This document shows, one piece after another, positions 45,754-54,119 of a stretch of 64,000 bases of DNA. The notes beneath the pieces were generated by a model. That model was not told the origin of the DNA. It did no database searches and saw only the letters and a list, made by a program, of their open reading frames with translations. A program made the position numbers and the translations under genes. The first letter of the stretch is position 1. Each line of letters starts with the position of its first letter. The stretch comes from Bosea sp. 124 (GTDB lineage Bacteria; Pseudomonadota; Alphaproteobacteria; Rhizobiales; Beijerinckiaceae): the NCBI RefSeq assembly GCF_003046175.1, contig NZ_PZZM01000001.1:3861001-3925000 (forward strand). The letters run 5' to 3'.

Positions 45754-47505
45754 TCAGAACAGCCGTGGGCCACGCACGGGCGGCCCTCCGGCCGGCGCCG
45801 GTGTCGCTGCGGCCGTGGTGCGGGGTCCGCCGCCGATGATTGCCGGCTGGCCGTCCTTGAGATCGCCGGAGACGATTTCGGTATAGGCGCCGTCGGTAGG
45901 GCCGAGCATGACCGGCACGGCTTTCGGCTGGCCGTCGTCGCCGAGCACATAGACGCGGCCGGGCGCGCCCTGCTGCGGTGTCGCGCGACCCTCCTGCATC
46001 ATCGCCTCGAACTTCGCCTTGCGCTCGGGGTCGAGAACGGCGGCGACCTTGGCGACCATCTCGATGCGGGCCTTGCGGAAGGCGGCACGGCGCTCCTCGT
46101 CCGACAGGCCGGCCATCGCCTCGCGGGCACCGGCGCGGCGCTCCTGCAGCAGCGCCGTGATGGCCTGCTTCTGCTCCGGCGTCGGCTGCAATTCGGTCTC
46201 GATGCGCTCGCGGAAGGCCGCGCCCTGGACGCCGCCACGGCCGCCTTGGGCCGGGCTCGCTCCCTGCGCCGGACCCTGCCCCTGCGCGGTGCGCGGAAGG
46301 GCGGCAGGTGCGGGGGGCACGGCTGCGCCGGCCGGCCGGAAGCGCAGCGCCGCATTGGCGATGCGCAGCACGTCGCGGCGATCCTCGGTGACGACCTGGA
46401 GATTTGCGGTCATGCCCGGCAGCAGCGCCATGTCGGCGTTCTCGACGCGTATCACGCCGGTATAGGTGACGACGTTCTGGATGGTCTGGGCGCCGAGGCG
46501 CACCATCTCGACGCGGCCCTCGAAGCTGCGATTGGGATAGGCGTTGACCGTGAAGGAGACCGGCTGGCCCGGCTTCAGCCGCCCGACATCGGCCTCGTCG
46601 ACATTGGCGTAGATGTCGATGATGCGCAGGTCCTGCGCGATCTGGAACAGCGTCGGGGTCGAGAGCGAGGCGGCGACCGTCTGGCCGAGATCGACCTGGC
46701 GCTGGACCACGACGCCATCGACTGGCGAGCGGATGTCGGTGCGCTCGAGGTCGATCAGGATGTCCTTGAGCTTGGCCTCGCGGCTGCCGATCAGCGCTTC
46801 GCCGGACTGCACCTGCCCCTCGGCGAGGAGGATGTCGGCGTCGAGCCCATTGAGTTCGGCCTTCGCCGAGGTGATCTGGGCCTCGCTTGAGGCGAGCGTC
46901 GCAACCTGGACCTCGACCTGCGTGCGGGCGGTGTCGAGGGCCTGCTGCGCGCCGGTGTTGCGGTTGAAGAGCTCGTTCTGGCGCTCGAAGGTGCGCCGGG
47001 CATCGGCAAGCTGCGCCGCCGTGCGGTCACGCTGCGCCTCGAGGTCCTTGACCGTCGAATTCGCCTTGAGCCGCGTCGAGCGGGCGCGGTCGAGCTGGGC
47101 GCGCTTGACCATGAGATCGGCCTTCGCCTGGGCGACATCGGCCTGGGCGGCATCGCGCCGCGTCTTAATCTGATCGCTGTTCAGGCGGGCGACGATCTGC
47201 CCGGCTTTCACCTGTGAATTGTAGTCGGCGAGGATTTCGACGATCTGGCCCGAAAGCTGGGAGCCGACCAGCACCGTCGTCATCGGCGTCAGCGTGCCGG
47301 TCGCGCGGACGGCGGCGGTGATCTGGCCGCGGTCGACGGCGGCGGTGCGGTAGGCCGCGTCATGGGCCGGTCCGCCGGCAGGGCGCAGCCCCCAGTAGCC
47401 GGCCGCCGCGACGAGGGCCACCAGTCCAGACCCGATCAACCACTTGCGCAAAGGCCATCCCCATCGTCGCGCAGGCGAAGCAACCTGCGTCCAGCGTCGA
47501 AGCAT
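45754..47505 (-). CDS. MacA-like periplasmic adaptor with inserted helical domain
   Basis: The 583-residue adaptor has an N-terminal anchor helix (about 22-40), a biotinyl-lipoyl-like half (VLVGSQLSGQIVEILADYNS), a long coiled coil (about 110-240), the second half (TDIRSPVDGVVVQRQVDLGQ) and beta-barrel parts (VDEADVGRLKPGQPVSFTVN). At about residues 428-502 it carries an extra helical stretch (TPEQKQAITALLQERRAG, LSDEERRAAFRKARIEM, LDPERKAKFEAMMQE) that resembles Spy/CpxP LTxxQ proteins. Normal MacA is about 370 residues. It serves the ATPase-permease pair downstream. Confidence 0.88.
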   Translation of the reverse strand: MLRRWTQVASPARRWGWPLRKWLIGSGLVALVAAAGYWGLRPAGGPAHDAAYRTAAVDRGQITAAVRATGTLTPMTTVLVGSQLSGQIVEILADYNSQVKAGQIVARLNSDQIKTRRDAAQADVAQAKADLMVKRAQLDRARSTRLKANSTVKDLEAQRDRTAAQLADARRTFERQNELFNRNTGAQQALDTARTQVEVQVATLASSEAQITSAKAELNGLDADILLAEGQVQSGEALIGSREAKLKDILIDLERTDIRSPVDGVVVQRQVDLGQTVAASLSTPTLFQIAQDLRIIDIYANVDEADVGRLKPGQPVSFTVNAYPNRSFEGRVEMVRLGAQTIQNVVTYTGVIRVENADMALLPGMTANLQVVTEDRRDVLRIANAALRFRPAGAAVPPAPAALPRTAQGQGPAQGASPAQGGRGGVQGAAFRERIETELQPTPEQKQAITALLQERRAGAREAMAGLSDEERRAAFRKARIEMVAKVAAVLDPERKAKFEAMMQEGRATPQQGAPGRVYVLGDDGQPKAVPVMLGPTDGAYTEIVSGDLKDGQPAIIGGGPRTTAAATPAPAGGPPVRGPRLF

Positions 47506-47564
47506 GCCAGAATCCGGCCCCGGCAGCGAGTTAACTTACTGCAATGTTGCGGATACGTCCGGCC

Positions 47565-48362
47565 TCACGCGGTCCGCGCGTCCTGTGTCGCTGCCAGCAG
47601 GTCGCGCAGCGTCGTGATGGTCGAGGCGTCCGCGACGCCGTCGACCTTGTCCTGGCGCCAGTGCCGCTGGAAGGCCGCGACCACCGCTTCCAGCTTCTCG
47701 TCATAGACGCCGTCGACCGTGACGCCATAGCCCAGCATCGCGAACATCGCCTGCAGGGCCTCGACCGGCTGCCCGCTGTCGCCGCGCGCGAAAAAGCGTC
47801 CGCTGCGGATGGGCGCGGGCTCGCTCCAGAGCCCGACGCCGCCTTCGGCGAAATGGCGCCAGGGAAATTTCTCGCCGGGGTCGATCTTTCGTCCGGGGGC
47901 GATGTCGGAATGGGCGAGGATGCGCTCGGGCGGGATCGACCAGCGCTCGCAGATGTCGCGGCAGAGGTTCAGCGTGGCGGCAATCTGCTCGGGTGGAAAC
48001 GCGGGAAGGCCGCCGGGATGGCCCGGATTGGCGATCTCGATACCGATCGAGCAGGAGTTGATGTCGGTCTCGCCGGCCCAGTGCGAGGCGCCGGCATGCC
48101 AGGCGCGGCGGGTTTCGGGCACGAGCTGGAGGGTATGGCCGTTCTCGAAGACGAAATAATGCGAGGAGACCTGCGAGACCGGGTTGCACAGCCATTGCAG
48201 CGCTTCGCCCGCATCGGACATGCCGGTGTAGTGCAGGATCAGCATGTCCGGCGGGCGGCCGGGCGCGGCGGAGCCGGTTGCGCTATCCTTGCGTTCGCCG
48301 TGGTTGGGGGAGGGGAAGACCTTCGCCGCGAAGCGGCTGTCGGGCGCTGTCGTCAGGCTCAT
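47565..48362 (-). CDS. N-acetylmuramoyl-L-alanine amidase (Amidase_2) with peptidoglycan-binding domain
   Basis: The 265-residue enzyme cleaves the bond between muramic acid and the stem peptide. The Amidase_2 zinc ligands are seen in LILHYTGMSDAGEALQWLCN, RRAWHAGASHWAGETDINSC and LAHSDIAPGRKIDPGEKFPW. A PG_binding_1 helix bundle lies at about 200-255 (ALQAMFAMLGYGVTVDGVYD). This is the AmiD/AmpD-like group. No clear signal peptide is seen, so it may be cytoplasmic (muropeptide recycling) or have a non-standard export route. ATG 48362 overlaps the stop of the TerB-DnaJ gene (ATGA). Confidence 0.9.
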   Translation of the reverse strand: MSLTTAPDSRFAAKVFPSPNHGERKDSATGSAAPGRPPDMLILHYTGMSDAGEALQWLCNPVSQVSSHYFVFENGHTLQLVPETRRAWHAGASHWAGETDINSCSIGIEIANPGHPGGLPAFPPEQIAATLNLCRDICERWSIPPERILAHSDIAPGRKIDPGEKFPWRHFAEGGVGLWSEPAPIRSGRFFARGDSGQPVEALQAMFAMLGYGVTVDGVYDEKLEAVVAAFQRHWRQDKVDGVADASTITTLRDLLAATQDARTA

Positions 48363-49108
48363 GCGGGTTCGCTCGTCAGCCTCGCTGCCAGGCCGCGTTC
48401 CTTCTCGATCCGGTCCCACGCCGCATTGATCGCGGCGAGCCGGCGCGTTGCGATCGCCACCGCTTCCTCGGGCAGCCCCCTGGCGATCTCGCGGTCCGGA
48501 TGCGTCTGCGCCACGAGCTGACGGTAATGCCGCCTGAGATCGGCGTCGTTCATCTCGCGGCTGGCGCCGAGAACGAGATAGGGGTCGTCGGCGCGACGGG
48601 CGTGACGGGCCTCGATCCGGGCGAAATCGGCATCGCCGATGCTGAAGATCGCCGCCACCTCGCGCAGATAGGCGTGCTCGTCCTGATGGATCGCGCCATC
48701 GGCGGCTGCGATCAGGAAGAGGCCGTCGAGCACGTCCTCCAGCAGGGCGGGCTCGTCGCGGAAGCTCTCGGCGATCTGCCCGGCATAGGCCTCGAAGCCG
48801 GCGCTGGTCTGCTTGGCGAGGTCGAACAGCATTTCGATGCGCTTCTGCTGATCGGGCGGGACGGTGACGATGCGGTGAAACGCGGCGACCTCGTCGCGCG
48901 TGACCACGCCGTCCGAGCGCGCCATCTTGGCCGCGAGCGCGACGAGTCCGGTGGTGAAGATCAGCTCGCGTGGAGCCGAGCCGAAGGGCGCGCCCTCGCG
49001 GTCGACCAGCATGTGCCCGGCCAGCGCGCCGACGAGCGCACCGAGCGGGCCGCCGAGCACGAGACCCAGGCCTCCGCCGCCCAGTGCCCCCCAGAATGAC
49101 GAAACCAT
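48359..49108 (-). CDS. DjlA-like TerB-DnaJ co-chaperone
   Basis: The 249-residue protein has a glycine-rich hydrophobic N-terminus (about 7-30, GALGGGGLGLVLGGPLGALV), a TerB-like helical domain (about 45-165; KMARSDGVVTRDEVAAFHRI) and a C-terminal J domain (about 175-240) with the HPD motif in VAQTHPDRE. This order is that of DjlA, a membrane-associated partner of DnaK. The ATG at 49108 is chosen because it starts the hydrophobic segment; the frame extends upstream without a good start. It is translationally coupled to the downstream amidase. Confidence 0.88.
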   Translation of the reverse strand: MVSSFWGALGGGGLGLVLGGPLGALVGALAGHMLVDREGAPFGSAPRELIFTTGLVALAAKMARSDGVVTRDEVAAFHRIVTVPPDQQKRIEMLFDLAKQTSAGFEAYAGQIAESFRDEPALLEDVLDGLFLIAAADGAIHQDEHAYLREVAAIFSIGDADFARIEARHARRADDPYLVLGASREMNDADLRRHYRQLVAQTHPDREIARGLPEEAVAIATRRLAAINAAWDRIEKERGLAARLTSEPA

Positions 49109-49454
49109 GATGCAGGCGTCTCCCGGCCCTGTGCTGGGGCATGATAGCGGCACGCGCCAGGGCCGGACAGCCCGGCGCATTGCCGCTGTCGGCTTTTGCC
49201 ATTGCGAAGGGGCAATTGCGGCCTCAATGGGGCGAAAGTCGTGAGCCGGCATCAATACCGAAGATCGTCGGCGTGGCGCGGTGCGCTGATTCGCGAATTA
49301 CATGAACAATACTTCCAATCAAGTTATCGTATATCCTCGATCATGTAATCATTTCAGAGTGAATTTCTAATGAATGAGACAGATTCTCGTCACATTTACT
49401 GAGCATTTGACTGCCGCTTCCAGCCATGTCCCAGACGGAAGGGTCCAGTCGACC
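49109..49454. other. 346-bp divergent gap, AT-rich centre
   Basis: This gap between the TerB-DnaJ gene (minus) and the lytic transglycosylase (plus) is GC-rich at both ends but markedly AT-rich at about 49290-49385, the lowest GC in the window. It contains an inverted repeat, ATTACATGA at 49297-49305 and TCATGTAAT at 49341-49349, which may be an operator. No gene is convincing; a short frame from 49374 merely extends the transglycosylase. Confidence 0.4.
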
Positions 49455-50078
49455 ATGCGGTATATTTCCAGCGGCACTGCCGCCACCCTCGCGATTTGCC
49501 TCGCAACCCTTCAGCCGGCTCTGGCCATAGTGAATGACGAGACGGACGCTCGCGCGTTCATTGTCAAGGAGGCGGAGATCCAGCGCGCGAAGGGGGCTGT
49601 CGAAGCCGGTGGGGACAAGGCCGAGACCGTTGCCGCCGAGGCAGGGTCGACGGCTGCCGCGAAGGCCAGACCGGCTCGCGCCGCCGCGCTCGCGGCGCCG
49701 GCAGGGTCGGACGGGCTCAAGGCGCTGGTCGCGCGCCATGCGGCTGCCAACGGCGTGCCGTTCTCGCTGGCCGACGCGATCGTGCGGGTCGAGAGCCGCT
49801 ACAATCCCCGCGCCGCCCATGCCGGCAATTACGGGCTGATGCAGATCCGCCATCAGACGGCGCGCGGTATGGGCTATTCCGGCGGAGCCGGCGGCCTGCT
49901 CGATGCCGAGACCAACGCGCGCTACGCCATGAAGTACTTGGCGATGGCCTATCGCGCTGCCGGTGGCGACACCTGCCGCACCATCATGAAATATCAGAGC
50001 GGCCATATGGCCGAACGCATGAGCGGCGCCAACCGGACCTATTGCGCCAAGGTGCGCACGATCACGGCCCGCAACTGA
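49455..50078 (+). CDS. Exported lytic transglycosylase (SLT fold)
   Basis: The 207-residue protein has a signal peptide (about 1-24, SSGTAATLAICLATLQPALA) and a C-terminal lysozyme-like transglycosylase domain with catalytic Glu in AIVRVESRYNPRAAH, then NYGLMQIRHQTARGMGYSGG and NARYAMKYLAMAYRA. It cuts the glycan strands of peptidoglycan to leave 1,6-anhydromuramic ends. An Ala-rich linker (about 55-90) separates signal and domain. ATG 49455 begins the signal peptide; an upstream ATG at 49374 adds a non-signal stretch. It precedes the RNase P RNA gene. Confidence 0.88.
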   Translation: MRYISSGTAATLAICLATLQPALAIVNDETDARAFIVKEAEIQRAKGAVEAGGDKAETVAAEAGSTAAAKARPARAAALAAPAGSDGLKALVARHAAANGVPFSLADAIVRVESRYNPRAAHAGNYGLMQIRHQTARGMGYSGGAGGLLDAETNARYAMKYLAMAYRAAGGDTCRTIMKYQSGHMAERMSGANRTYCAKVRTITARN

Positions 50079-50126
50079 GTTCTTGCGCGGCTGTCCCGCC
50101 GGAAAGGCCCGACACGGACCCCGGGC

Positions 50127-50155
50127 TTGACGCGGGGCGCCGGAGCGCGCACTAG
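50127..50155 (+). promoter_or_regulatory. rnpB promoter
   Basis: A -35 TTGACG at 50127-50132 is followed after 17 bases by CACTAG at 50150-50155, placing transcription start at about 50162, exactly the first base of the P1 helix of RNase P RNA. The -10 match is weak but the spacing and position are right. Confidence 0.6.
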
Positions 50156-50162
50156 CCCGGCC

Positions 50163-50566
50163 GCCAGTCGGCCGGACGGCCGCTCCCGCAAGAGCTCAGG
50201 TTCTTCCGGGGGAGGAAAGTCCGGGCTCCACGGAAACACGGTGCCGGATAACGTCCGGCGGGGGCGACCCCAGGGAAAGCGCCACAGAGATCGAACCGCC
50301 TCGCGCTTCGGCACGAGGTAAGGGTGAAAAGGTGCGGTAAGAGCGCACCGCGGACCCGGCAACGGGGACGGCATGGCAAGCCCCACCGGGAGCAAAACCG
50401 AATAGGGACGATGCTTTCCGCGCAGGCGGGGAGGGGCCTGTTTCTGGGCCTTGTCGTCCGGGTTGGTTGCTCGAGGCGCGCAGCAATGCGCGTCCCAGAG
50501 GAATGGCCGTCACGTCGGGGGAGAAATCTTCCGGCCATCCAGAACCCGGCTTACAGGCCGACTGGC
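50163..50566 (+). ncRNA. rnpB: RNase P RNA, bacterial type A
   Basis: The catalytic RNA of RNase P, which matures tRNA 5' ends. The conserved core GAGGAAAGTCCGGGCTCC lies at 50212-50229, and the 3' core AGAACCCGGCTTACAGGCC is near 50541-50559. Helix P1 is formed by GCCAGTCGGCC (50163-50173) and GGCCGACTGGC (50556-50566), a perfect 11-bp pair that sets both ends. Length about 404 nt is normal for alphaproteobacteria. No protein gene overlaps it. No T-rich terminator is obvious downstream. Confidence 0.95.
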
Positions 50567-50726
50567 AATTCTACTCCGGCGGCCGGCTGCGGCGCTGTCC
50601 TGACGCTTGCGGTGCTCACGGACATAAGCCCGCTCCGCTCCGGTTATCGAACAACGCCGCATCCGACTCTCCGGAGCGAATTGCGGCAGCTTAAGCTGGC
50701 TTCACGATGCCGGCGAACGCTTCAGA

Positions 50727-51149
50727 TCACGCGACCTTCAGCTCGACCGGGATGTTGCCCCTCGTCGCGTTCGAATACGGGCAGACGATATGGGCCTTCT
50801 GGACGAGGTCCTCGACGACGGCCTTGTCGACGCCCGGCACCGAAATCGTCAGCGTGACCTCGAGACCGAAGCCGCCGCCATCGTCGCGCGGGCCGATGCC
50901 GACATCGGCGCTGACCTTCGCGTCATCGGGGATCTTCACCTTCTCCTTGCCGGCGACGAATTTCAGCGCGCCGAGGAAGCAGGCGGAATATCCCATCGAG
51001 AAGAGCTGTTCCGGATTGGTGCCGTCGCCACCGCCGCCGCCGAGTTCCTTCGGGGTGTTCAGTACGACCGCGATGTTGCCCGTGTCGGTCGCGGCCTTGC
51101 CTTCGCGGCCGCCGGTGGCGGAGCCGTGTGCAGTGTAGAGGATCTTCAT
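50727..51149 (-). CDS. ohr: Organic hydroperoxide resistance protein Ohr
   Basis: The 140-residue OsmC-family thiol peroxidase reduces organic and lipid hydroperoxides. The two catalytic cysteines are in MGYSACFLGALKFVA and AHIVCPYSNATRGN, and the N-terminus YTAHGSATGGREG is typical of Ohr rather than OsmC. AAGGAG lies 7 bases upstream of the ATG at 51149; a longer frame reaching 51293 runs over the operator. It is divergent from ohrR. Confidence 0.95.
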   Translation of the reverse strand: MKILYTAHGSATGGREGKAATDTGNIAVVLNTPKELGGGGGDGTNPEQLFSMGYSACFLGALKFVAGKEKVKIPDDAKVSADVGIGPRDDGGGFGLEVTLTISVPGVDKAVVEDLVQKAHIVCPYSNATRGNIPVELKVA

Positions 51150-51247
51150 CGGAGAACTCCTTCGCTGGGGGGCACACTCGGCGTCCCGTGCCGCGGATCG
51201 TCGCGGTGTTGCGGATGCCTCATGCATGAACTTGCGGAAGCGATTTA

Positions 51248-51276
51248 GATCGTGCACAATTGAATTGTCAACGATC
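51248..51276. promoter_or_regulatory. OhrR operator
   Basis: A symmetrical 29-bp interrupted palindrome: GATCGT-gc-ACAATT-g-AATTGT-ca-ACGATC, with the centre at 51262. The inner ACAATT/AATTGT matches the known Ohr-box. It lies between ohr and ohrR and can repress both until organic peroxide oxidises OhrR. Confidence 0.82.
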
Positions 51277-51395
51277 AAAATTCGCCCGATCACGTGGAGT
51301 TGATTGCGTCATCGGGCGGGTTCTGGTCTTCGGTTCGGCAGGGCGGCCCAGCTGCGGGCGGCGACCGGCTGCAGAATCTGGTGGATAGGGAAGCG

Positions 51396-51860
51396 ATGAC
51401 GGCGAAGAAGGTTCCCGAACGACGCTCGCCCCGGCTGGAGGAGCAGCTCTGCTTTGCGGTCTACCAGACGGGGCATGCCTTCACCCGGCTGTACCGCTCG
51501 ATCCTGGCCGATCTTGGTCTGACCTATCCGCAATATCTCGTCATGCTCGTGCTGTGGGAGCGCGACGGACTCTCTGTGAAGGCGCTCGGCGAGCGGCTGG
51601 CGCTGGATTCCGGTACGCTGACGCCGCTGCTCAAGCGTCTCGAGGCGTCGGGCCTGATCCGCCGCGCGCGCAGCCGCGAGGATGAGCGGCAGGTTCTGCT
51701 GCATCTGACGGAGGCCGGAGAGGCGCTGCGGGAGAAGGGCGGCTGCGTTCCCGAGGCGATGGGACGGGCGATCGGCGCGGCCGTCAATCCCGACCGGCGG
51801 CTGCTGTCGGATCTCGAGGCGCTGCGCGACGCCTTGCTAAAGGCTGCGGGCCAGGGTTGA
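51396..51860 (+). CDS. ohrR: Organic peroxide sensor OhrR (MarR family)
   Basis: The 154-residue MarR-type repressor has the peroxide-sensing Cys at residue 19-20 in LEEQLCFAVYQTGHAFTR, followed by the winged helix (GLTYPQYLVMLVLWERDGLS, LALDSGTLTPLLKRLEASGL and RSREDERQVLLHLTEAG). A second Cys occurs in GGCVPEAMG. ATG 51396 has AGGGAAG upstream; the open frame from 51294 covers the leader only. It is paired with ohr and a symmetric operator in the divergent gap. Confidence 0.92.
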   Translation: MTAKKVPERRSPRLEEQLCFAVYQTGHAFTRLYRSILADLGLTYPQYLVMLVLWERDGLSVKALGERLALDSGTLTPLLKRLEASGLIRRARSREDERQVLLHLTEAGEALREKGGCVPEAMGRAIGAAVNPDRRLLSDLEALRDALLKAAGQG

Positions 51861-52207
51861 TCCCGAAAAAATCTCACACCGGCATGGCCCGAGCGAGGCG
51901 TCGCGAGGGCGCCAGCCGGTCTCGCCCGCGGCAAATCCCGCGCGGTTACGGATACTTAACCTTAACGGGCTGTGATGCCGGGACGCTCCCGCGGGCATGC
52001 CTCCGCATGCCTGATTCCATTGACGCCCATAAACACCCATGCTATCCCAAATCATCCCGTCGAAACCGGCAGGCGACAGTCAGATCAGGGTCCGTGTGCC
52101 GCGCGGATTTCGGTCGACGCTCTCGCTTTGCCTGCTTCGACGGGAGGCTTCGGCCCCGCCTGTTTCGCGGCCGGGCCTGTGGCTGGAAAGCAGGCCGGGA
52201 GGCGGCG
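51861..52207. other. 347-bp leader of the dcw cluster
   Basis: No gene is supported between ohrR and mraZ; open frames here lack families and ribosome-binding sites. The stretch holds an AT-richer promoter-like part (about 51945-51966, with TTAAC repeats) and the MraZ-like array at 52026-52059. Transcription of the cluster likely begins here, giving a long leader before the mraZ TTG. Confidence 0.45.
52026..52059 (-). promoter_or_regulatory. MraZ-like operator array
   Basis: On the minus strand, four repeats recur every 10 bp: CGGGATGATT, TGGGATAGCA, TGGGTGTTTA, TGGG (CCCA/CCCG at 52026, 52036, 52046 and 52056 on the plus strand), with a weaker TCCA at 52016. MraZ of E. coli binds direct repeats of TGGGN with 5-bp spacers, the same 10-bp period. 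The array is about 150 bp before mraZ and in inverted orientation. Confidence 0.65.
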
Positions 52208-52684
52208 TTGACGGACCGCTTCGTCTCGAATTTCACCAACCGGCTGGACGCGAAGGGGCGTGTCTCGATTCCGTCGAGCTTTCGCGCCGTGCTGGCAAAG
52301 GATGGCTACGAGGGGCTCTACGTCCATCCGGCGCTCGATCTCGCCGCCTTCGACGCTGGCGGCTATGCGCTTCGCCGGACCATCGACGAGATTCTGGCGC
52401 GCTTCTCGCCCTTCTCGGAGGAGTGGGAGTCGCTGTCGACGGCGCTGAACGGCACCTCCGAGGTGCTGAGGGTCGATCCGGAGGGGCGCATCATGCTGAG
52501 CGAGGCGCTGAAGGCGCATGTCGGGATCACGGACACGGTGACCTTCGTCGGGCATGGCCACAAATTCCAGATCTGGGAGCCCCAGCAGTTCCAGGCGCAT
52601 CTCGAAGCGGCGAAGTCGAAGCTGCGCGACGTGAAGCGCGCGCTCGGAGCGCAGTCGCTGGCGCCGGCGGGGGCCGGGACATGA
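52208..52684 (+). CDS. mraZ: Transcriptional regulator MraZ
   Basis: The 158-residue protein has two AbrB-like SpoVT repeats that form a ring-shaped DNA-binding protein. Both motifs are seen: [19 protein letters not shown] (about 9-27) and [18 protein letters not shown] (about 88-106). MraZ regulates its own operon. The start is a TTG with GGGAGG 6 bases upstream, since no ATG lies near the first repeat. The C-terminal tail of about 25 residues is Ala-rich. Its stop overlaps the rsmH start (ATGA). Confidence 0.92.
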   Translation: MTDRFVSNFTNRLDAKGRVSIPSSFRAVLAKDGYEGLYVHPALDLAAFDAGGYALRRTIDEILARFSPFSEEWESLSTALNGTSEVLRVDPEGRIMLSEALKAHVGITDTVTFVGHGHKFQIWEPQQFQAHLEAAKSKLRDVKRALGAQSLAPAGAGT

Positions 52685-53730
52685 AGGGCCGTGGCAAGCG
52701 CGAGGACGGCGCCATCGGCGAGGTGGCGAATGCCGCGGCGCATGTTCCAGTGCTTCTGGCGGAGGTGCTGGCCGCGCTCGCTCCGAAGCCGGGTGGGCGC
52801 TATCTCGACGGCACCTTCGGCGCAGGCGGCTATGCGCGCGCCATTCTCGATGCGGCGCCCGGCGCCACGCTTCTGGCGCTCGACCGCGATCCAACCGCGA
52901 TCGCCGGGGGCGCCGACCTCGTGGCGGCGATGGCCGGGCGGCTGACGCTGTCGCAGGCGCGTTTCGGCGAACTCGCCGAGGAGGCCGAGCGTTTCCGGAT
53001 GGTGCCGCTCGATGGCGTCGTGCTCGACATCGGCGTCTCGTCCATGCAGATCGATCAGGCGGAGCGCGGTTTTTCGTTCCGCTTCGACGGACCGCTCGAC
53101 ATGCGGATGGCGCGCGCGGGCCGCAGTGCCGCCGACCTCGTCAACGAAGCGGAGGAGGGGCTGCTCGCCAACATCTTCTATCATTACGGCGAGGAGCGCC
53201 GCTCGCGCGCCGTGGCCCGCGCCGTCGTCGAGGCAAGGCGCAAGGCGCCGCTGACGACGACGAAGCAACTGGCCGAACTCGTCGCCAGCATCGTCTGGGC
53301 CGAGCCCGGCGGGGCGCATCCGGCGACGCGCGTCTTCCAGGCGCTGCGCATCGCGGTCAATGACGAACTCGGCGAGCTGGTGGCGGCGCTGCACGCCGCC
53401 GAAGCGGTCCTGGCTCCAGGCGGGCGGCTCGTCGTCGTGACCTTCCATTCCCTGGAAGACCGCATCGTCAAGCAGTTCCTGGCCGAGCGTTCGGGGCGGG
53501 CCCCGGCCGGCTCGCGCCATGCGCCGGTCGTTGCCGTGGCGCAGCCGACCTTCAGCCTCGTCAATCGCGGGCCGGTCGCCGCCTCCGAGGCCGAGATGCG
53601 GAGCAATTCGCGCGCGCGCTCGGCGAAGCTCAGGGCCGCAGAGCGCAATGCCGCGCCGGCACGGCCGGCCGAGCCCGATCTCGTCGCGCTCGCCGGCATC
53701 CCCGAGCCCCAGCCCCGCCGGAGGACCTGA
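52681..53730 (+). CDS. rsmH: 16S rRNA (cytosine-1402-N4) methyltransferase RsmH
   Basis: The 349-residue enzyme (MraW) methylates C1402 of 16S rRNA. Motifs: [60 protein letters not shown], and [29 protein letters not shown]. The overlap with mraZ and the short 2-base gap to ftsL show tight operon order. A C-terminal extension (about 310-349, rich in Pro and Arg) goes beyond the family core. Confidence 0.95.
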   Translation: MKGRGKREDGAIGEVANAAAHVPVLLAEVLAALAPKPGGRYLDGTFGAGGYARAILDAAPGATLLALDRDPTAIAGGADLVAAMAGRLTLSQARFGELAEEAERFRMVPLDGVVLDIGVSSMQIDQAERGFSFRFDGPLDMRMARAGRSAADLVNEAEEGLLANIFYHYGEERRSRAVARAVVEARRKAPLTTTKQLAELVASIVWAEPGGAHPATRVFQALRIAVNDELGELVAALHAAEAVLAPGGRLVVVTFHSLEDRIVKQFLAERSGRAPAGSRHAPVVAVAQPTFSLVNRGPVAASEAEMRSNSRARSAKLRAAERNAAPARPAEPDLVALAGIPEPQPRRRT

Positions 53731-53732
53731 GC

Positions 53733-54119
53733 ATGATCAAGCTGCTTCATGTCGTCGCCATCGGCGCGCTCGTCTCCTCGGCGCTCTATGCCTACACGAT
53801 CAAATACGAGACCACGCTCGAGGCCGAGCAGCTCCAGAAAGTCCGGATGAAGACCCATCGCGAGCGCGACGCCATCGCCGTGCTCAAGGCCGAATGGCAG
53901 TATCTCAACCGGCCCGACCGGCTGCAGATGCTGGCCGACCGCCATCTCGACCTGCAGCCCTTCTCGGTGACGCAGGTGGTCCGCATCGCCGACATCCCCA
54001 ATCGCGGGCCCAAGGTCGATGCCATCGGCCGCAAGCTCGAGGATCTCGGCCTCGGGCTTCCGACCGAGACCCCCAAGGATCGCAAGGCGAGCGCGACCAC
54101 GCCGGGAGGCCGCCCATGA
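53733..54119 (+). CDS. ftsL: Cell division protein FtsL
   Basis: The 128-residue bitopic protein has one N-terminal membrane segment (about 4-22, LLHVVAIGALVSSALYAYTI) and a periplasmic coiled coil (about 28-70, ETTLEAEQLQKVRMKTHRER) followed by LNRPDRLQMLADRHLDLQPF, the conserved FtsL end. It joins FtsB and FtsQ in the divisome that activates FtsWI. The long charged tail is disordered. Its stop overlaps the ftsI start (ATGA). Confidence 0.9.
   Translation: MIKLLHVVAIGALVSSALYAYTIKYETTLEAEQLQKVRMKTHRERDAIAVLKAEWQYLNRPDRLQMLADRHLDLQPFSVTQVVRIADIPNRGPKVDAIGRKLEDLGLGLPTETPKDRKASATTPGGRP

Noticed and set aside
50039..50857. Several open frames on both strands in the rnpB region
   Set aside because: They overlap RNase P RNA, whose conserved cores and perfect P1 helix are unmistakable.
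51946..51966. CtrA site in the mraZ leader (TTAC, TTAAC, TTAAC)
   Set aside because: The half-sites are spaced by 6 and 2 bases instead of 7, so the match is not acceptable.
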